Below, one piece after another: positions 34,502-46,093 of a stretch of DNA of 64,000 bases. The stretch lies in NCBI RefSeq assembly GCF_963924675.1, contig NC_089220.1:157135770-157199769 (forward strand), given 5' to 3'. Both the position numbers and the translations under genes were made by a program. Within the stretch, counting starts at the first letter, position 1; every line of letters starts with the position of its first letter. The stretch is from Phocoena phocoena. Lineage: Eukaryota; Chordata; Mammalia; Artiodactyla; Phocoenidae. The notes under the pieces were generated by a model. That model searched no databases. It saw nothing but the letters and a program-made list of their open reading frames with translations, and was not told the DNA's origin.

Positions 34502-36237
34502 GTAAGTCATGAAGCAAGCCTTGCCTTTTGACCGTGCTGTTGTCTGAATTTGGGATGGGTTCAGAAGCTGGGGAAAAGACGAACAAAGAGTAACTACCGG
34601 TCCTAGTTGCTTTCTGGCTTAGGTGTTAAAATTAGAGTCGGCTGCTCAGAAGCTGATCTTCTAACTCTGGCATCTCCAACAGTTATGAGAAAATTTGGGG
34701 GGCTGAGAATTCCTGCACAGTACCCTCCAGAGTTGTGTTTATTATTTTTTTTTAATGGGTTTGCTGGCTGGGGGATTTCCAACAAAATTCCTATATCCAG
34801 GGCAGCTGCCATGATTGACATCCCTCTAGAATTTTAATAATAGGCAGTCAATAAGAATGTTTTGACCTTCGTAATGAAAGTCAGGCTTGCACGCCTATCT
34901 CTGATACCGTTTGCAGTCCCTTGATAACCACAGACAATTAACAGGGTGCCTTTTTTTTTAACTTCAGAACCCCAGTTGACAGAATTGTGCATCAGAATCT
35001 TTTATGGGAAAGTAGAATCTTTGTTCTTGAGCAAAATCAAAGTGGGACTGGATTTGAAAGCCGGCTCATGAAGGATTGCTTTTTATTATGAGCTGTGTCA
35101 GTAGTAACTGAGGGGCAGTGATTAGTGAAAGGTCAGTCCTGCTGTGTCACCTTCCAGGCGCACATCCTAACCCACACCACGGGGCCAGGGAAGGCAGCCC
35201 GCACGATGAATCAGAGCACGGGTGCCAGGAACCTGCCGCAAGGAGCAGTGAGGAAGCTTCTTCCTTGCTTGATTCCGAAAAGATAGGGGAGCGCAGGCAA
35301 GGAGAACAGATTTTGGGCGTATTAGAATCGAGCACAGTTTGTTTTCATCAAGGACACCCTGAGTCAATGAAATGAACCCAGGATGTACAGAATAAAAGTT
35401 CTGATTTCCTTATTTGTCACTATGAAAACTCCTTTTTTCTTCTTTTTTTCTTCCCCCCTCCCACATGCATATCCTTGTGGGGTTTTTTTTCCTTGTTTCA
35501 CTTTGAATGGATCTGGAGACACTTGGAATGAGCACACGCAGATTTCTGTTCCTGTATGTCCAGTTGTTGTCAGCCCAGCCTTTCGTGGTGGCCTCCAGGG
35601 TTAATGGTAACTTGTCTGATGGGACATACTCGCCTACAGTAAAAACAATGCTCAGTTACCCGTGGGGCTTTAAATCTGGTACCCCCAGCTTGTTCTATCG
35701 TAATAACACTTTTAGATTATTACGGGAAAAAAATACATGTTAAAATAATGAGTAGTGAAACCATTCAGCAGAACGTTGATGAATACGTTTGGGGAAGCTG
35801 GCCTTGGAGCTGAGCATCGCCTTGAACAGTTGATTTATTTTTAGTTCTGTGAAGGGGATTGGAGAGACAGAGCTAAAATATTCAGAGAGTCTTCTACGTT
35901 TTAAAAAGAGAAAACCTTCCAGATTGCAAGCTCTGAAAGAAATGCTGAGATGTGCTGCATTTTCCGCCAGTGCAAGATTTGGTTTTCTTCTAATCGAAGG
36001 GACCCACCCAGACCCAGAATTAGAGTCTTTCCTTAGAGGAAGCCTCAGGCTCTCCCGTTCCCACAGTTGAATTATGCAAAGAAGGTCACTGGGTCCTGAG
36101 GCTATCGCCAGGCATGTTTTCTCGGGTGGAAGGTGCGCCTTGTCACTCTTCATTAGACCACAGGCGCCCGTGGCTCGCCAGGTCAGGTCAGGATGGTAGC
36201 GTCTGCACGCCATGTGCTCACTTAAAAACGGAGGGTA

Positions 36238-36434
36238 GGGCTTCCCTGGTGGCGCAGTGGTTGAGCGTCCGCCTGCCAATGCAGGGGACACAGGTTCGTG
36301 CCCCGGTCCGGGAAGATCCCACATGCCGCGGAATGGCTGGGCCCGTGAGCCATGGCCGCTGAGCCTGCGCATCCGGAGCCTGTGCGCCGCAACAGTGAGA
36401 GGCCCACATACCGCAAAAAAAAAAAAAAAAAAAA
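36238..36434 (+). mobile_element. CHR-type short SINE, sense, with 14-bp TSD
   Basis: It reads GGGCTTCCCTGGTGGCGCAG through GGTTCGTGCCCCGGTCCGGG to a long A tail. The flanks AAAAACGGAGGGTA at 36224-36237 and 36435-36448 are identical, so the insertion is recent and its edges are exact. Confidence 0.95.
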
Positions 36435-37216
36435 AAAAACGGAGGGTATCTGGGAATCACCTGAGAAGGTGCGTGGGGCAGATGGCTGATTTAAAGGTGG
36501 TCTGTGAATGCGCTCGGCTCTCCAAAATACCCCTTTCTCGAACCTTTGGCATTAAATTCAGCACCGAGGCTGCCCAGGCTGTACATTCGAAGGCCGAGTG
36601 GCCCATTTTCCACCGTCACCTCGAGTAGTGAGGACCAAGGACACGGATGTCAGGGTTCCGTCTGCCTGGCCATTTCTATAACAAGTATCCTTCATTCTTG
36701 TGGAAAATCAGGTCTCATCATCCCAAGTGTTGGAAGCATCGTGGTTTGGGGTATTTTTTTCAACCAAGTGCTCTCGGCCCCCTTCTCTTTCATCTTCTCC
36801 CAAGAGTAGGGCTTAACTTTTGTCACCGCCAGTCACCTAAGCCAGTCTCAGAAAGTGGGTGGATCATAGAGGCCCCTTCTTGGAGGACGTTTCCCCAGAG
36901 CACCGACTTGTGGGAGGGGGGCCCCTCTTCCACGTTCCCCTGAAAACCCTCTCTTCCTTCCCTTCCTCCTTCACCTCTGAATCACTGATGCTGCGAGAGG
37001 GCGTGGCCTCAGCCCTCACTCCTCTAAGTGGCACTTGTGACTGTTTTTGCGTGGATGAGTAAGTAAATTTATAATTTGGCAGGTGCAAATTTATGTGTTG
37101 GATACAGTCCCAATGAAGCTTAAGTGAAATACCTGGTTTTTTCATTAAGAAATTTGACTTTAGCCCGATGTCTAAGCCACAGACCATTACACAACCGAAC
37201 GACTGTATCTTCATGA

Positions 37217-37676
37217 ATGAGTTGTCAGAGACTTGGGATCAGCGAGTTGGTACAGCGTCATACATGTTACACAGCCCGTGGTATTGACATACATGATGGA
37301 AGCAACATGAAGGAGCCCAAGAGGTGGTTCATCCCGAAGCACCCCTGGGTTTACGATGCTGGTAAGTTGAGTGAGATTGTGGCAGAGTGAGAGCGGGCAC
37401 CTCCACAATGCAGATGCCACGTTCATGTCCTCCAGGGCCAGAGAATCAACTCCACGTGGAAAATTCGAGTACTGCAGCTGAGAGCACCATCACCAAAGAG
37501 TGAACTATCATCTCGGAAAACAAGAGCAGTGTGTTGTGAACAGCTCTCAGAACAGGACGGACGGTCTGTCCTTCAGGAAATTGAGGTGTCTCACTAGAGT
37601 CTAAAATGTCTCATTTGAATGAGTAAACATTTTCTGTTTGAGGAGAAAATAAAAGAAAGCTGGAAAAAAAAAAAAA
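37217..37676 (+). pseudogene. Possible retrocopy 3' end (source gene not recognised)
   Basis: A 57-codon open frame (37217-37387, stop TGA 37388-37390) is followed by about 260 bases, an AATAAA signal at 37648-37653 and an A13 run at 37664-37676. This resembles the end of a processed mRNA copied into the genome. I do not recognise the peptide, which includes RGIDIHDGSNMKEPKRW, and I did not find a clear target-site duplication. Chance AT-rich sequence or an unrecognised repeat are the alternatives. Confidence 0.25.
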
Positions 37677-38324
37677 TTAGGAGGAGACAAGTTCCTAAGT
37701 ACTTACATCAATAAAATTGAATGAGACATCAACTATACTTTTTTAAAAACAGAAAAACAAAAAAAGCCCACCATTTTCCTTTCAAACTGAAAATAACTTC
37801 AGGCCTGTTTTATGATTTTATAAAAGGGAACCTTTACTAAATCTGAAATTTAAAAAGCAGAAAATAGATTAGTAAGGATAAAATTTTTATAAGCTGACTG
37901 CTTTTATGTGCATCCTTCAAGGCGATTGATTTCACTTTCCCTCTCATAACTTCTGATAAAAATGTGTCCATTTCTCACTCAACTGTGGTATCCCATGAAT
38001 TTCTGAAGTCTCAAAAACGTGGGGTCTGTGTTCAGGCCAAGGGTCTGGATTTTTCCTGAAGAAGAAGGAATTAAGGGGAAAGTGGCTTTCCGGTTTTTCA
38101 CTTATTTATAACAACTGTCATCTCAAAAAAGCATCGTGTTAGCAAAACAAGGGCAGTATTGCACAAGTTTGTTTTTCACAGAGCTTCTTGAAATAATCAT
38201 GGGGTTTATCCTCACAGCACAGCCAAGGACAAAACCACTACTTGTTACTACGTAACGGTTGGGAAAACGGAAGTACAAAAAGTTCGAATAAGTTCTGTGA
38301 GCTCATGGACCAGGAAATGGTATT

Positions 38325-38505
38325 ATATGGATTAGGATACAGAATTCCCAAATATCATAACGCTTTATGAGATAGGGACCATTAGCATCCCGTTTTACAG
38401 GTGGGGCAACTGAGGCAGAGAGAAGTTCATTAACAGACTTGCCCAGAGTCACTAAGCTAATAAACGGCAGATCCACATTACAAACGGATCCAAACCCCGA
38501 GCTCC
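38325..38505 (-). mobile_element. MIR, antisense
   Basis: CGTTTTACAGGTGGGGCAAC, TGAGGCAGAGAGAAGTTCAT and ACTTGCCCAGAGTCACTAAG follow the reverse complement of the MIR core. Confidence 0.75.
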
Positions 38506-40194
38506 CTTTGGCCCCCGAGATGGTCACACAGCGCTCCGCGTCTCCACAAATCCAGGTATGTTCTGTCAGCATGAGCCTCGGTGACCTGTCTGCACAAACC
38601 GTTGAAGAGGCCAAATAACAAACAACTCTGAGCCATCGGTAAACAATGCAGGAGAACCCCAAAACTGCTCAAAAAGCAGCAATTGTGAGTCAGCCACAGG
38701 AAAACCTCCTCCTTTCGCTCCGGACAACATTCCACATTTATTAAGAGGGGGTTGTTTTTTTGTCAGGGGAAGTATTTTTCAAGGGTGAGGGGTTGTTAGT
38801 AAGAGATTACAGAGATTAAGAAGCGATGGCCAAAGAAGAGCATCTTGTGATAAACAAGGGGAAACTGCTTCGCTTGACTTCTGATAGCTGGTAGTAATTC
38901 GCTTCCAGAATATCTGGCCTAAGTTTCCAAAGTCACAGTGAAATCACAGAGGGCAAATATTTTCCCAAAACAACAACATCGCAACTACTTTACCTGCTGG
39001 AGATCCCCTCCCGGCAAAGGCGGGCTTGGAATGTCTGTGACGAGCGGAGAAGAGGGAAGAAGACTTCAGCAAAAACTGTGCATTGGAGGCCGAGAACCTC
39101 ACGTCAGGGACACACTTGGGAGGTGTGCAAACTGGACCCACGAAGACCCCGAGTTCTTCCCACAGCCAAGCAGCCTCCTCAACCCACACTTCCTGCGAAA
39201 AGTGCTAACAGGCCTTCGGAGAATGTGCCATTACCACCCCCATCTGTCACTTTTTAACAGACCTGATTGGCAAGCGCTTGTAACAACTGACATCTGTTCT
39301 CGCTCACTGAAATGCAGATTTATGGTAATTGCTCCGAACAATAAGACAGAATTACCTCAGGTGAACATTAAATTAAATTTTCATGCTCTTCTCCTTATAA
39401 ATAATTTTTTTTTAATCTTAAGTTTCAAGTAGGCATAATGTGTATCTGTTTGGTACATAATTTCGTCGTTTGGAGAAGGGTTTTCTTTTCCCGAGTAATG
39501 AGTGAAAAGTTGAAGCCCTGTATTCCCCCAATTTTTTTTTTTTTTTCTTTAGCCCCCTCCATCTCGGCACACTGTCGGATTTCCTAAAACTCGTCTAAGT
39601 GTTTTGCATTTCTCGTCCCCCAGATTGTTGCCCCTGGTTTGACGGGTGCCCATCCGAGCAGCGTGCTTTGTGAGGCTAAATGGGGGTGGTTTTCTTCTCA
39701 GAGAAGAGCTATTTGCCTAACCAGAATCAGCGTCACACACCCACACACACCCCACGCCTCCCGTCCGGTGCCCTTTCAGGATCCTCGTGTGGGAGGAGCC
39801 GTGATGAGATGGGCTGGTGGGTGGAAAAGTAGAGGCACTGTGGAAGGAACGGAGGAGGACGACAGGACAGGGTGTGCTCACAACAGAAACAGACGGAGTA
39901 ACAACCAGAAATGTGAATTCAAAGTCAGCAGAGGCAGACACCCCCTTTCAGACAGCCTGGGGGGCCCAGGACTGGCCGGGCCCTGGTGGGTAACTCTGCC
40001 TGTCCAGGGGCTGAGTCTGCAGCAGCTGGAGGTCTGGAGAGACGGTGTTGTGGGTACCCGGAGAGCCTGGTACAGTTGAGGAGGTAGCGGATGAAGCTCG
40101 GGGTGTGTCCCCACGAAGCTTCCAAGCCGCTTTCCCAACGTGGGACAGACGCCTTTCCCAGCAGCAGCGAGGCCCCCAAGCCCCTTCCCTAAAT

Positions 40195-40226
40195 GGGAGG
40201 GGAGGGGAGGGGAGGGGGGAGGGGAG
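40195..40226 (+). repeat. GGGGA repeat with G-quadruplex potential
   Basis: GGGAGGGG and five more G-runs of four to six, separated by single A, give at least four G-tracts with one-base loops on the + strand, which is the transcribed RNA sense of CELF2. Confidence 0.85.
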
Positions 40227-42329
40227 ATGTCCACACTACAGGTGAGGAGCTTCTGGCTCTGGGAACATCCGGGGCGGGAAGAGACAAAGCATCCGTCACG
40301 GAGGACGTGCGCTGCTGTCGGTGAAGAGTCCAGAGATTCTGCCCCACGAAAGTTGCCCAGGCTCTCACGGAACCCCAGATGCACCCCTGTGATGTGCCGA
40401 TGTTAGCAGTGCTTAGAAGGCCCGGGAGTAGTGCAGGGGTGTCCTCCCTGGGACGGTTTCTTTCTGGGGGGATGGAATAGAGAATGGGCCTCACGCCTCC
40501 ACCTGGCCGGACAGAAGGACACCGTGCAGGGAACAGGTGCCTCTGTGGCCCCATGGCCCACGTCCAGGCGCCCCGAGACCCACGGGAGGTGGGCAGGTGC
40601 ACCTGTCGAGTCCCCAGGTGCGTGCTGCCCCCCAGTTTCCTAGCTCCAGCCTTGGCATGGGACCTGCCCTGGTGTCAGCCACCAGCTTACATGTTCTTGG
40701 AGAATCTCTAGTTGGTTTTGTTTTCTTTCGTTGGCTTGACTGTGTATACATCTTGGTTCTGAGGGGGAGAAAGAGCCATCTTCTTTCATCCTTTTTCTGC
40801 ATTCTCTGCGCCATCACTCCCGAGCTCTGATCTCTTCTCGATTCCTCTTGTCGCCACCACCAACCCCAGGCCTCTTTGTTCGATGGTTTTCTACCAGGAC
40901 TCACATGTGTCACTTTTAGGCTATCTAGAGGCATTGGAAGTCCTCCAGCTTCTTAGGATCTGCTGCCAAAAAAGTGCATCCATCATACACATGCTTTTTC
41001 ATAAAACTTCAGGGAGCTCAGAGACACCCCCCCCATATCTCATCAGGGGAGAGCTCCAGTGAAGAGCCCCTGAGTTAAGTGACAAGCAGAAGGGAAGCTG
41101 CCACGTGACCTGCTCAGTGTTCAGAAGAGGGTGCGTGGGCCGGGGTCTGTAATGGCTCGATTCTGAGCATGGAGGGGAGAGGAAATGAGGGTAAGAAACT
41201 GAAGGGTTGATTGAGTTCAAGACAAGATCTAGCGCCTGGTTAGCTGGGTTCTCAGCTGCTGACGCAGATCACAGGTTCAGTTCCAGGCCCTCTGGGGCTC
41301 AGGTGCCCGGAAGCCAAGCAGGGGCACCATTGTACACGCATCCTTGCACCCTGGGCTCCTGCTAACCAGGACCCAGGCGTGCTCGCGCCAGGCAGCATCC
41401 CTCACCCACAGCCATTCTCTGCTGAGATTTCATCAGAAGGAGCGAGGCCCTGATGGGCAAGTGTCCGGAGCTGGTGGACGTTTACATCTGATGTCCCGGC
41501 CCCTTTCCTGTGAAGCCCTGTGTGCGTCACCCCTTCCCTCCTCCCACTGCCTCCCCATGCCCCCCCACGCTTCCCAGGTGGGAACCAAGAGGGACAGAGG
41601 CACAGGCGTGGGGAGGCTCGGGGGGCAGGGCAGGGCCGAGAACCAGCCTCCTGTCCCCAGGCCTCTGACCTCCCGTGTTCTCTGTGGCGCGTAGGACTGC
41701 GAGAGTGCCAACATCACGTGGGTTTGTTACAAATACTAACTAAGCCTGATTAGTGTGTCCGGCACGTGCTTTGTCTTTGGTGCCGTTATCCTCATGCCTG
41801 GGGGGTGATGCTGTTGTGACTGTTATCCAGCTGGTAAGAGTCTGCTCTGCCCTGGGAGTTGTTCTTTAGCGTCAAGTGTACGAAGCATTTACTCTCTTTA
41901 CCCTCGAGGTCCGTTCAGTTTTACACCTACTTCACAGCCAAGAAATCCAAGAGGCAGACAGTTAATGGGCTCAAGGCCAGGGAGGCTGGCAGAGGGGAGG
42001 CCGAGCCCGATTGGAGCCCAGATGTCCTGGAGGCGGAGCCCGTGCTGCCTCCAGTAAACGGGGTCCTTGTCACTGTTGTCACCAGCAGGGGGAGCTGTGC
42101 CTTCCAGGCCCGAGGAACACAGGACAGGTCGAAGGGAGGAATGTCGGGGTCGGGGCTGGGAACAGGACTGCACCCAGAAAAGTGAGGAGGAGAGGAGGGG
42201 GGCCTCCCGGAGCCCGCACGGAGGGCCACGAAGGGACAGACTAGGAGGACGGCCCTGCCTCTTCAGCTCCGCAGCCGCCCGGCGCTCCCCTGTCCTCTTC
42301 TCATCCCTGTCAGACCAGAGACGCAAGAG

Positions 42330-42449
42330 GGAGGGGATATGGGGATATATGTATATGTACAGCTGACTCACTTGGTTATAAGGCAGAAACTAACACACCA
42401 TTGTAAAGCGATTATACCCCAATAAGATGTTAAAAATAAAAAACACCAA
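42330..42449 (+). mobile_element. Very short L1 3' end with TSD
   Basis: Only the last ~120 bp of L1 are present (GTACAGCTGACTCACTTGGT, then ACACCATTGTAAAGCGATTA, then CCCCAATAAGATGTTAAAAA). AGACGCAAGAG (42319-42329) and AGACGCATGAG (42450-42460) flank it with one mismatch. Confidence 0.85.
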
Positions 42450-43143
42450 AGACGCATGAGAATGAGCTTCTGGATCCAGGCCTGTTTCCAGAAATGGACT
42501 GGATTGTCCCCAGTCCCTGGTTCCCCTCCGTTCTGATCTCCAGCAGCCTCCTGGGGCGGGGAATGTCTTGTTCTCCCCACTTAATTCTGGGTGCGGGCCC
42601 CGGCTCTGGCCTGTCGCGGCCACGTGGTAACGGTTGGCTGGCTGGGCGGCACCTGTGGGTCCTCCTGCTGCTTCTCTCCATCTAACGCTCCCCCTCCCTC
42701 CCGTTCCCCCCCATTCCTTCAGATGCTGGGGTCACCACGGCCTCTCCTTCCCAGCTTCATCTCTGCTTCCTTTGGTCTGTTTTCTCCCCCTCAGTGCAGT
42801 GCGGTGGTTGGACAGAGTTGGCCCTGCCCGGTGTGGCACCCCAGAGCCCGGCCTTGGCAGTGGAGGCGGGGAGGGGCTGGGCGGGCAGCCCCTCAGGGGT
42901 GAGGGGTGGAAGGGGGCACACAGGGAGAGGACTGCGGGACAGAGAGCCCGAGTGTGGTCGGCGGGACTCCGGGACAGCACTGAGTGTCGTGGGTGAGATG
43001 AAGAAAACACACGGTCCTAATAAGTATTTGTAGAAGGGGTTAATTAACGGTTGAGGGAAACAGTCAATATTTGAAGCTGTTGTAGATACTAAAGAACTAA
43101 GAACAGAGAAAAACCTTGTTTGGGTCTGTAGAGAGTGCTCTTT

Positions 43144-43453
43144 TTTTTTTTTTCTTTTTTTTTATAAATTTATTTATTTTATTTTTGGCTGTGTTGGGTC
43201 TTCATTGCTGCGTGCGGGCTTTCTCTAGTTGCTGGTAGTGGGGGCTACTCTTCGTTGCGGTGCATGGGCTTCTCAGTGCGGTGGCTTCTCTCGTTGTGGA
43301 GCACGGGCTCTAGGCACGCAGGTTTCAGTAGTTGTGGCTCACGGGCTTTGTCGCTCCGCAGCATGTGGGATCTTCCCAGACCAGGGCTCGAACCCACGTC
43401 CCCTGCATTGGCAGGTGGATTCTTAACCACTGCCCCACCAGGGAAGTCCCACC
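43144..43453 (-). mobile_element. Long CHR-type SINE, antisense
   Basis: TTTATTTTTGGCTGTGTTGG, GGCTTTCTCTAGTTGCTGGT, GCATGTGGGATCTTCCCAGA and AACCACTGCCCCACCAGGGA define it. The likely duplication is AGTGCTCTTT (43134-43143) and ACTGCTCTTT (43454-43463). Confidence 0.9.
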
Positions 43454-43921
43454 ACTGCTCTTTATAGCAGCGTGGGAACATTTCATGCTGTGTGTTGCCC
43501 GTTCATTCATCTTCCATGGATCCACAGTTCGGAACAGCGATGGGGGAGTTTACAGATAACATGCAGAAAGTGCGCGTTAGATACACACTGTCAGTCACCC
43601 TCCGAGGGAACGTGCCTCAGCCTCTGGGGGCTCTGTGAGGCTCTGACCCAGATGAGCGGGCTGAGCTCCTTCCAGCCCCAGAATCGGGCCGTGGCTCCGC
43701 CAGGCAGGCCAGAGCAGGTGCCCTGGGGGACCCTCCGGCCCAGGCCGAGGAGGGTGCTCAGCTGATCATTACCCGTTGCCAGATGTGCAGACTTTAATGT
43801 CGGTGCTAAACCCTCCTCTCGTCTGCACAGCCGTCTGTTGGTGACGGTGTCTGGTCGACTGCGTTACGTCCTTAGCACATTAGAGGGGCCGTGGCAGCCA
43901 GGCCGGTCCGTGCTGGTGCAC

Positions 43922-43923
<2 letters not shown>

Positions 43924-43962
<39 letters not shown>
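43924..43962. repeat. (CA)n microsatellite, about 19 units
   Basis: A perfect CA dinucleotide run of about 39 bases, long enough to be polymorphic. Confidence 0.95.
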
Positions 43963-43964
<2 letters not shown>

Positions 43965-45239
43965 GCCCAGCAGCATCACCCCAGGCACGGCCCCTGGTCA
44001 CGCCAGCGTGAGTGTGCTCAGCCGCTTTCCGGGGCCGCCCCCTGGGTAGGGGCGGGAGGGGGAGGGTCCGATGGGGTCTGCACTCAAGCCCTGTTCCCCC
44101 AGCTCCGTTTTCCTCCAGCAAACCTGAAAAATAGGCCCTGGGCTTTTACCACTCCCAAGGGCTCATCAGAACCACCGTGTCTGACCCCTGATCTGAGGGG
44201 AGGAGAGAGCTTTGTTCCCAGTGTCCCCTGCTCGATGGAGCGGGGCCACGTTCACAGGATGCCCCCAATGCTTTGTCCTGCTTCTCAGCATCCCCAGGAA
44301 CTACGTGGGTTTGAGAAACGGGTGCTGGCTTTTACCGTAAGCCACAGGACTGGGTGCCTCCTGCAAGAAGGTAGAGTATCATTTTGAGCAAAATGAGAAC
44401 CCGTTTTGCAGCATGGACTTGGGGAACTCTTTTCTGAGTAGAAATAAGTCCTGACTGAAGCAGCCAGGACGGAGGAGCAGGGTAGGTGAGCCTGGCAGCC
44501 AGGCTCTGAGCCAAGCTGAGACGGGGCTCCACATGGTGGCCGGGGGCTTCGCAGCTGTGTTGCTAGAACATTGTCTTGCCCCTCCATCCACCGCCCCGTC
44601 CCCACCCGGCGCTGTTGTCAGACCACTGTCTCCGGTTATAGAGGTTATACTTGCTCAGCAGCCGTGTGTTGAGTACCCGGATTTGAGACATAAGAAGAAG
44701 GTAAAATTAAGCCGATGACTTAACTCCCATATCTTTCTGTGTAAAATTCCTCTGTATGAGGAGAGGACCATTGTTTCCTGCTTCTTGAATGTACGTGGGG
44801 GTAAAGGGAATCATGGAAGAAGACTTTGTGCAGAGAACCTGTGTATTGAGAAACAGAAGGAGGGGGAGAAAAGATACTAAAAGTGTACACGGCACAGGCT
44901 CCAGGCCCGAGCCCCCCAGGGCCTGCCAGCACCCCCGTGACGGATCAGCCCCAGACCTCTCAGCTGAGTTTCCTTTCTCTCTGCTGTTCACTTCTTAATT
45001 TTCGTTAGCCCTCGATTCATTCTAGTTAAAAAGTAGATCCTCTTTCAGATACAAATACGTTTAAGATGCAGACACAAACATTTTACAAATAAAGATATAA
45101 TGGCACTGCCACTTTTTTTCATTCTTTGATTCAGCAAATATTATTTGAGTTCCTGCCATGGACGTGATTTCAAGTTCACATTCAAAATAAACCTGGAGAG
45201 AGAAGTTCAGGGTCGATAATAAAATAGTAACAGCAACAA

Positions 45240-45440
45240 TAGTTGCTAACATTTATTGGGGGCTTACATCATGCCAGTTATTATGCTGGGTAATTTTCAT
45301 TCATCGAGTTATTTAATCTGCACAACCACCATGTGAGGGAAGGTACAGTAACTGTTACCACTGACTCAGGAAACAGAGAGGTTAAGAAATTTGTGCAGAG
45401 TCACACAGCTAATAGAGCCAGGAAACTGAATCAGTGCAGC
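45240..45440 (-). mobile_element. MIR, antisense
   Basis: CTAACATTTATTGGGGGCTT, CATGCCAGTTATTATGCTGG, GACTCAGGAAACAGAGAGGT and AGTCACACAGCTAATAGAGC follow the MIR reverse complement over nearly its full length. Confidence 0.8.
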
Positions 45441-45826
45441 TTCAGAGCAATAAAACATCATTTCTTCTGTAATACCTCATACGTGTACCTGTCGAGTTTA
45501 GGGATGGAGAGTTTCCCCTGAAACTCCAGCTGTCCGAGCCCGGATCTCACAGTTTCTGACAGCCACGAGGGGGAAGGCCCTGCCGTCCATGGTCCACGCA
45601 GAAACCCGTTGCCTATCTTTTAGGATGACCTGCGCAGCCTGGGAGGAGGCGTTAGGAAGAGGGTGCTGGGTTGGCACAGGCTGCGTGGTGACACACGAGT
45701 CCCCAGGGCAGCTGGGGCGAGTGTGCCATCCCGGAGCTCTCTGCCCGTGTCCCCTGCCCTCTCTTTTTGGAAACGGGTGAAGTGGGCCTATTGCTGACGT
45801 TGCCTCTCTCTTCCCCCACCCCGCAG

Positions 45827-45961
45827 GCATGAATGCTTTACAGTTACAGAACCTGGCGACGCTGGCGGCGGCTGCAGCCGCGGCCCAGACCTCAGCCACT
45901 ACCACCAATGCAAATCCTCTCTCCACCACGAGCAGCGCCCTAGGAGCCCTCACCAGTCCCG
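45827..45961 (+). CDS. CELF2: CELF2 exon F: Ala/Thr/Ser-rich linker (135 bp)
   Basis: The exon is 135 bp, between a CCCCACCCCGCAG acceptor and a GTAAGG donor. Two bases complete the Gly from exon E. It then encodes MNALQLQNLATLAAAAAAAQ, TSATTTNANPLSTTSSAL and GALTSP, ending with the first base of the next codon (expected Val). The seven-Ala run and the NANPLSTTSSALGALTSP block are CELF2-specific in my recollection. Entry and exit phase are both 1 and the length is divisible by three, so the exon could be skipped in frame, removing 45 linker residues without touching any RRM. The Thr in ATTTN may be Ser in the human protein; I could not check this. An antisense L1 tail begins only about 130 bp downstream of the donor. 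Confidence 0.97.
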
Positions 45962-46093
45962 GTAAGGGGTCATCCTGCCTCTGGGAGACGGGACACAGGG
46001 CTCAGTGCCAAGCGCAGGGTGGACGCGTTCAGACCGAGCCGGACACCAGGCTTAATTACCTCTTTAATTTCCTTTTCAGTTTGCCTGTTCTTA

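Larger units (their letters stand above)
39640..43010. other. GC-rich block inside intron E-F
   Basis: The base composition is visibly richer in G and C than the flanking intron, with many CCCC/GGGG runs and scattered CpG. Apart from the short L1 at 42330 and MIR-like sequence near 41890-42000 I recognise no repeat. Overlapping open frames on both strands arise from the lack of AT-rich stop codons. No gene is supported; a regulatory role is only a possibility. Confidence 0.5.
34502..45826 (+). other. CELF2: CELF2 intron E-F (11,325 bp)
   Basis: The intron runs from GTAAGT to CCCCGCAG. It holds a sense SINE (36238-36434), a possible retrocopy 3' end (about 37217-37676), MIR-like fragments (38325-38505, 45240-45440), a GC-rich block with G-runs (about 39640-43010), a 120-bp L1 tail (42330-42449), a long antisense SINE (43144-43453) and a (CA)n microsatellite (43924-43962). 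The many open frames in the GC-rich block are explained by low stop-codon density; none shows a recognisable family or plausible exon boundaries. Confidence 0.85.

Noticed and set aside
35740..36372. 210-codon open frame on the - strand
   Set aside because: Its first part runs through the antisense of a young SINE, the rest has no recognisable domain, and it lies in an intron of CELF2.
38938..39432. 164-codon open frame on the + strand
   Set aside because: No recognised homology, no suitable splice sites in phase with CELF2, and composition like surrounding intron.
39878..40384. 168-codon open frame on the - strand and its neighbours
   Set aside because: GC-rich sequence has few stop codons, so long frames occur on several frames and both strands at once.
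41236..41300. tRNA-like stretch with a B box-like GGTTCAGTTCC
   Set aside because: No matching acceptor stem or anticodon arm could be formed; likely a chance match or decayed repeat.
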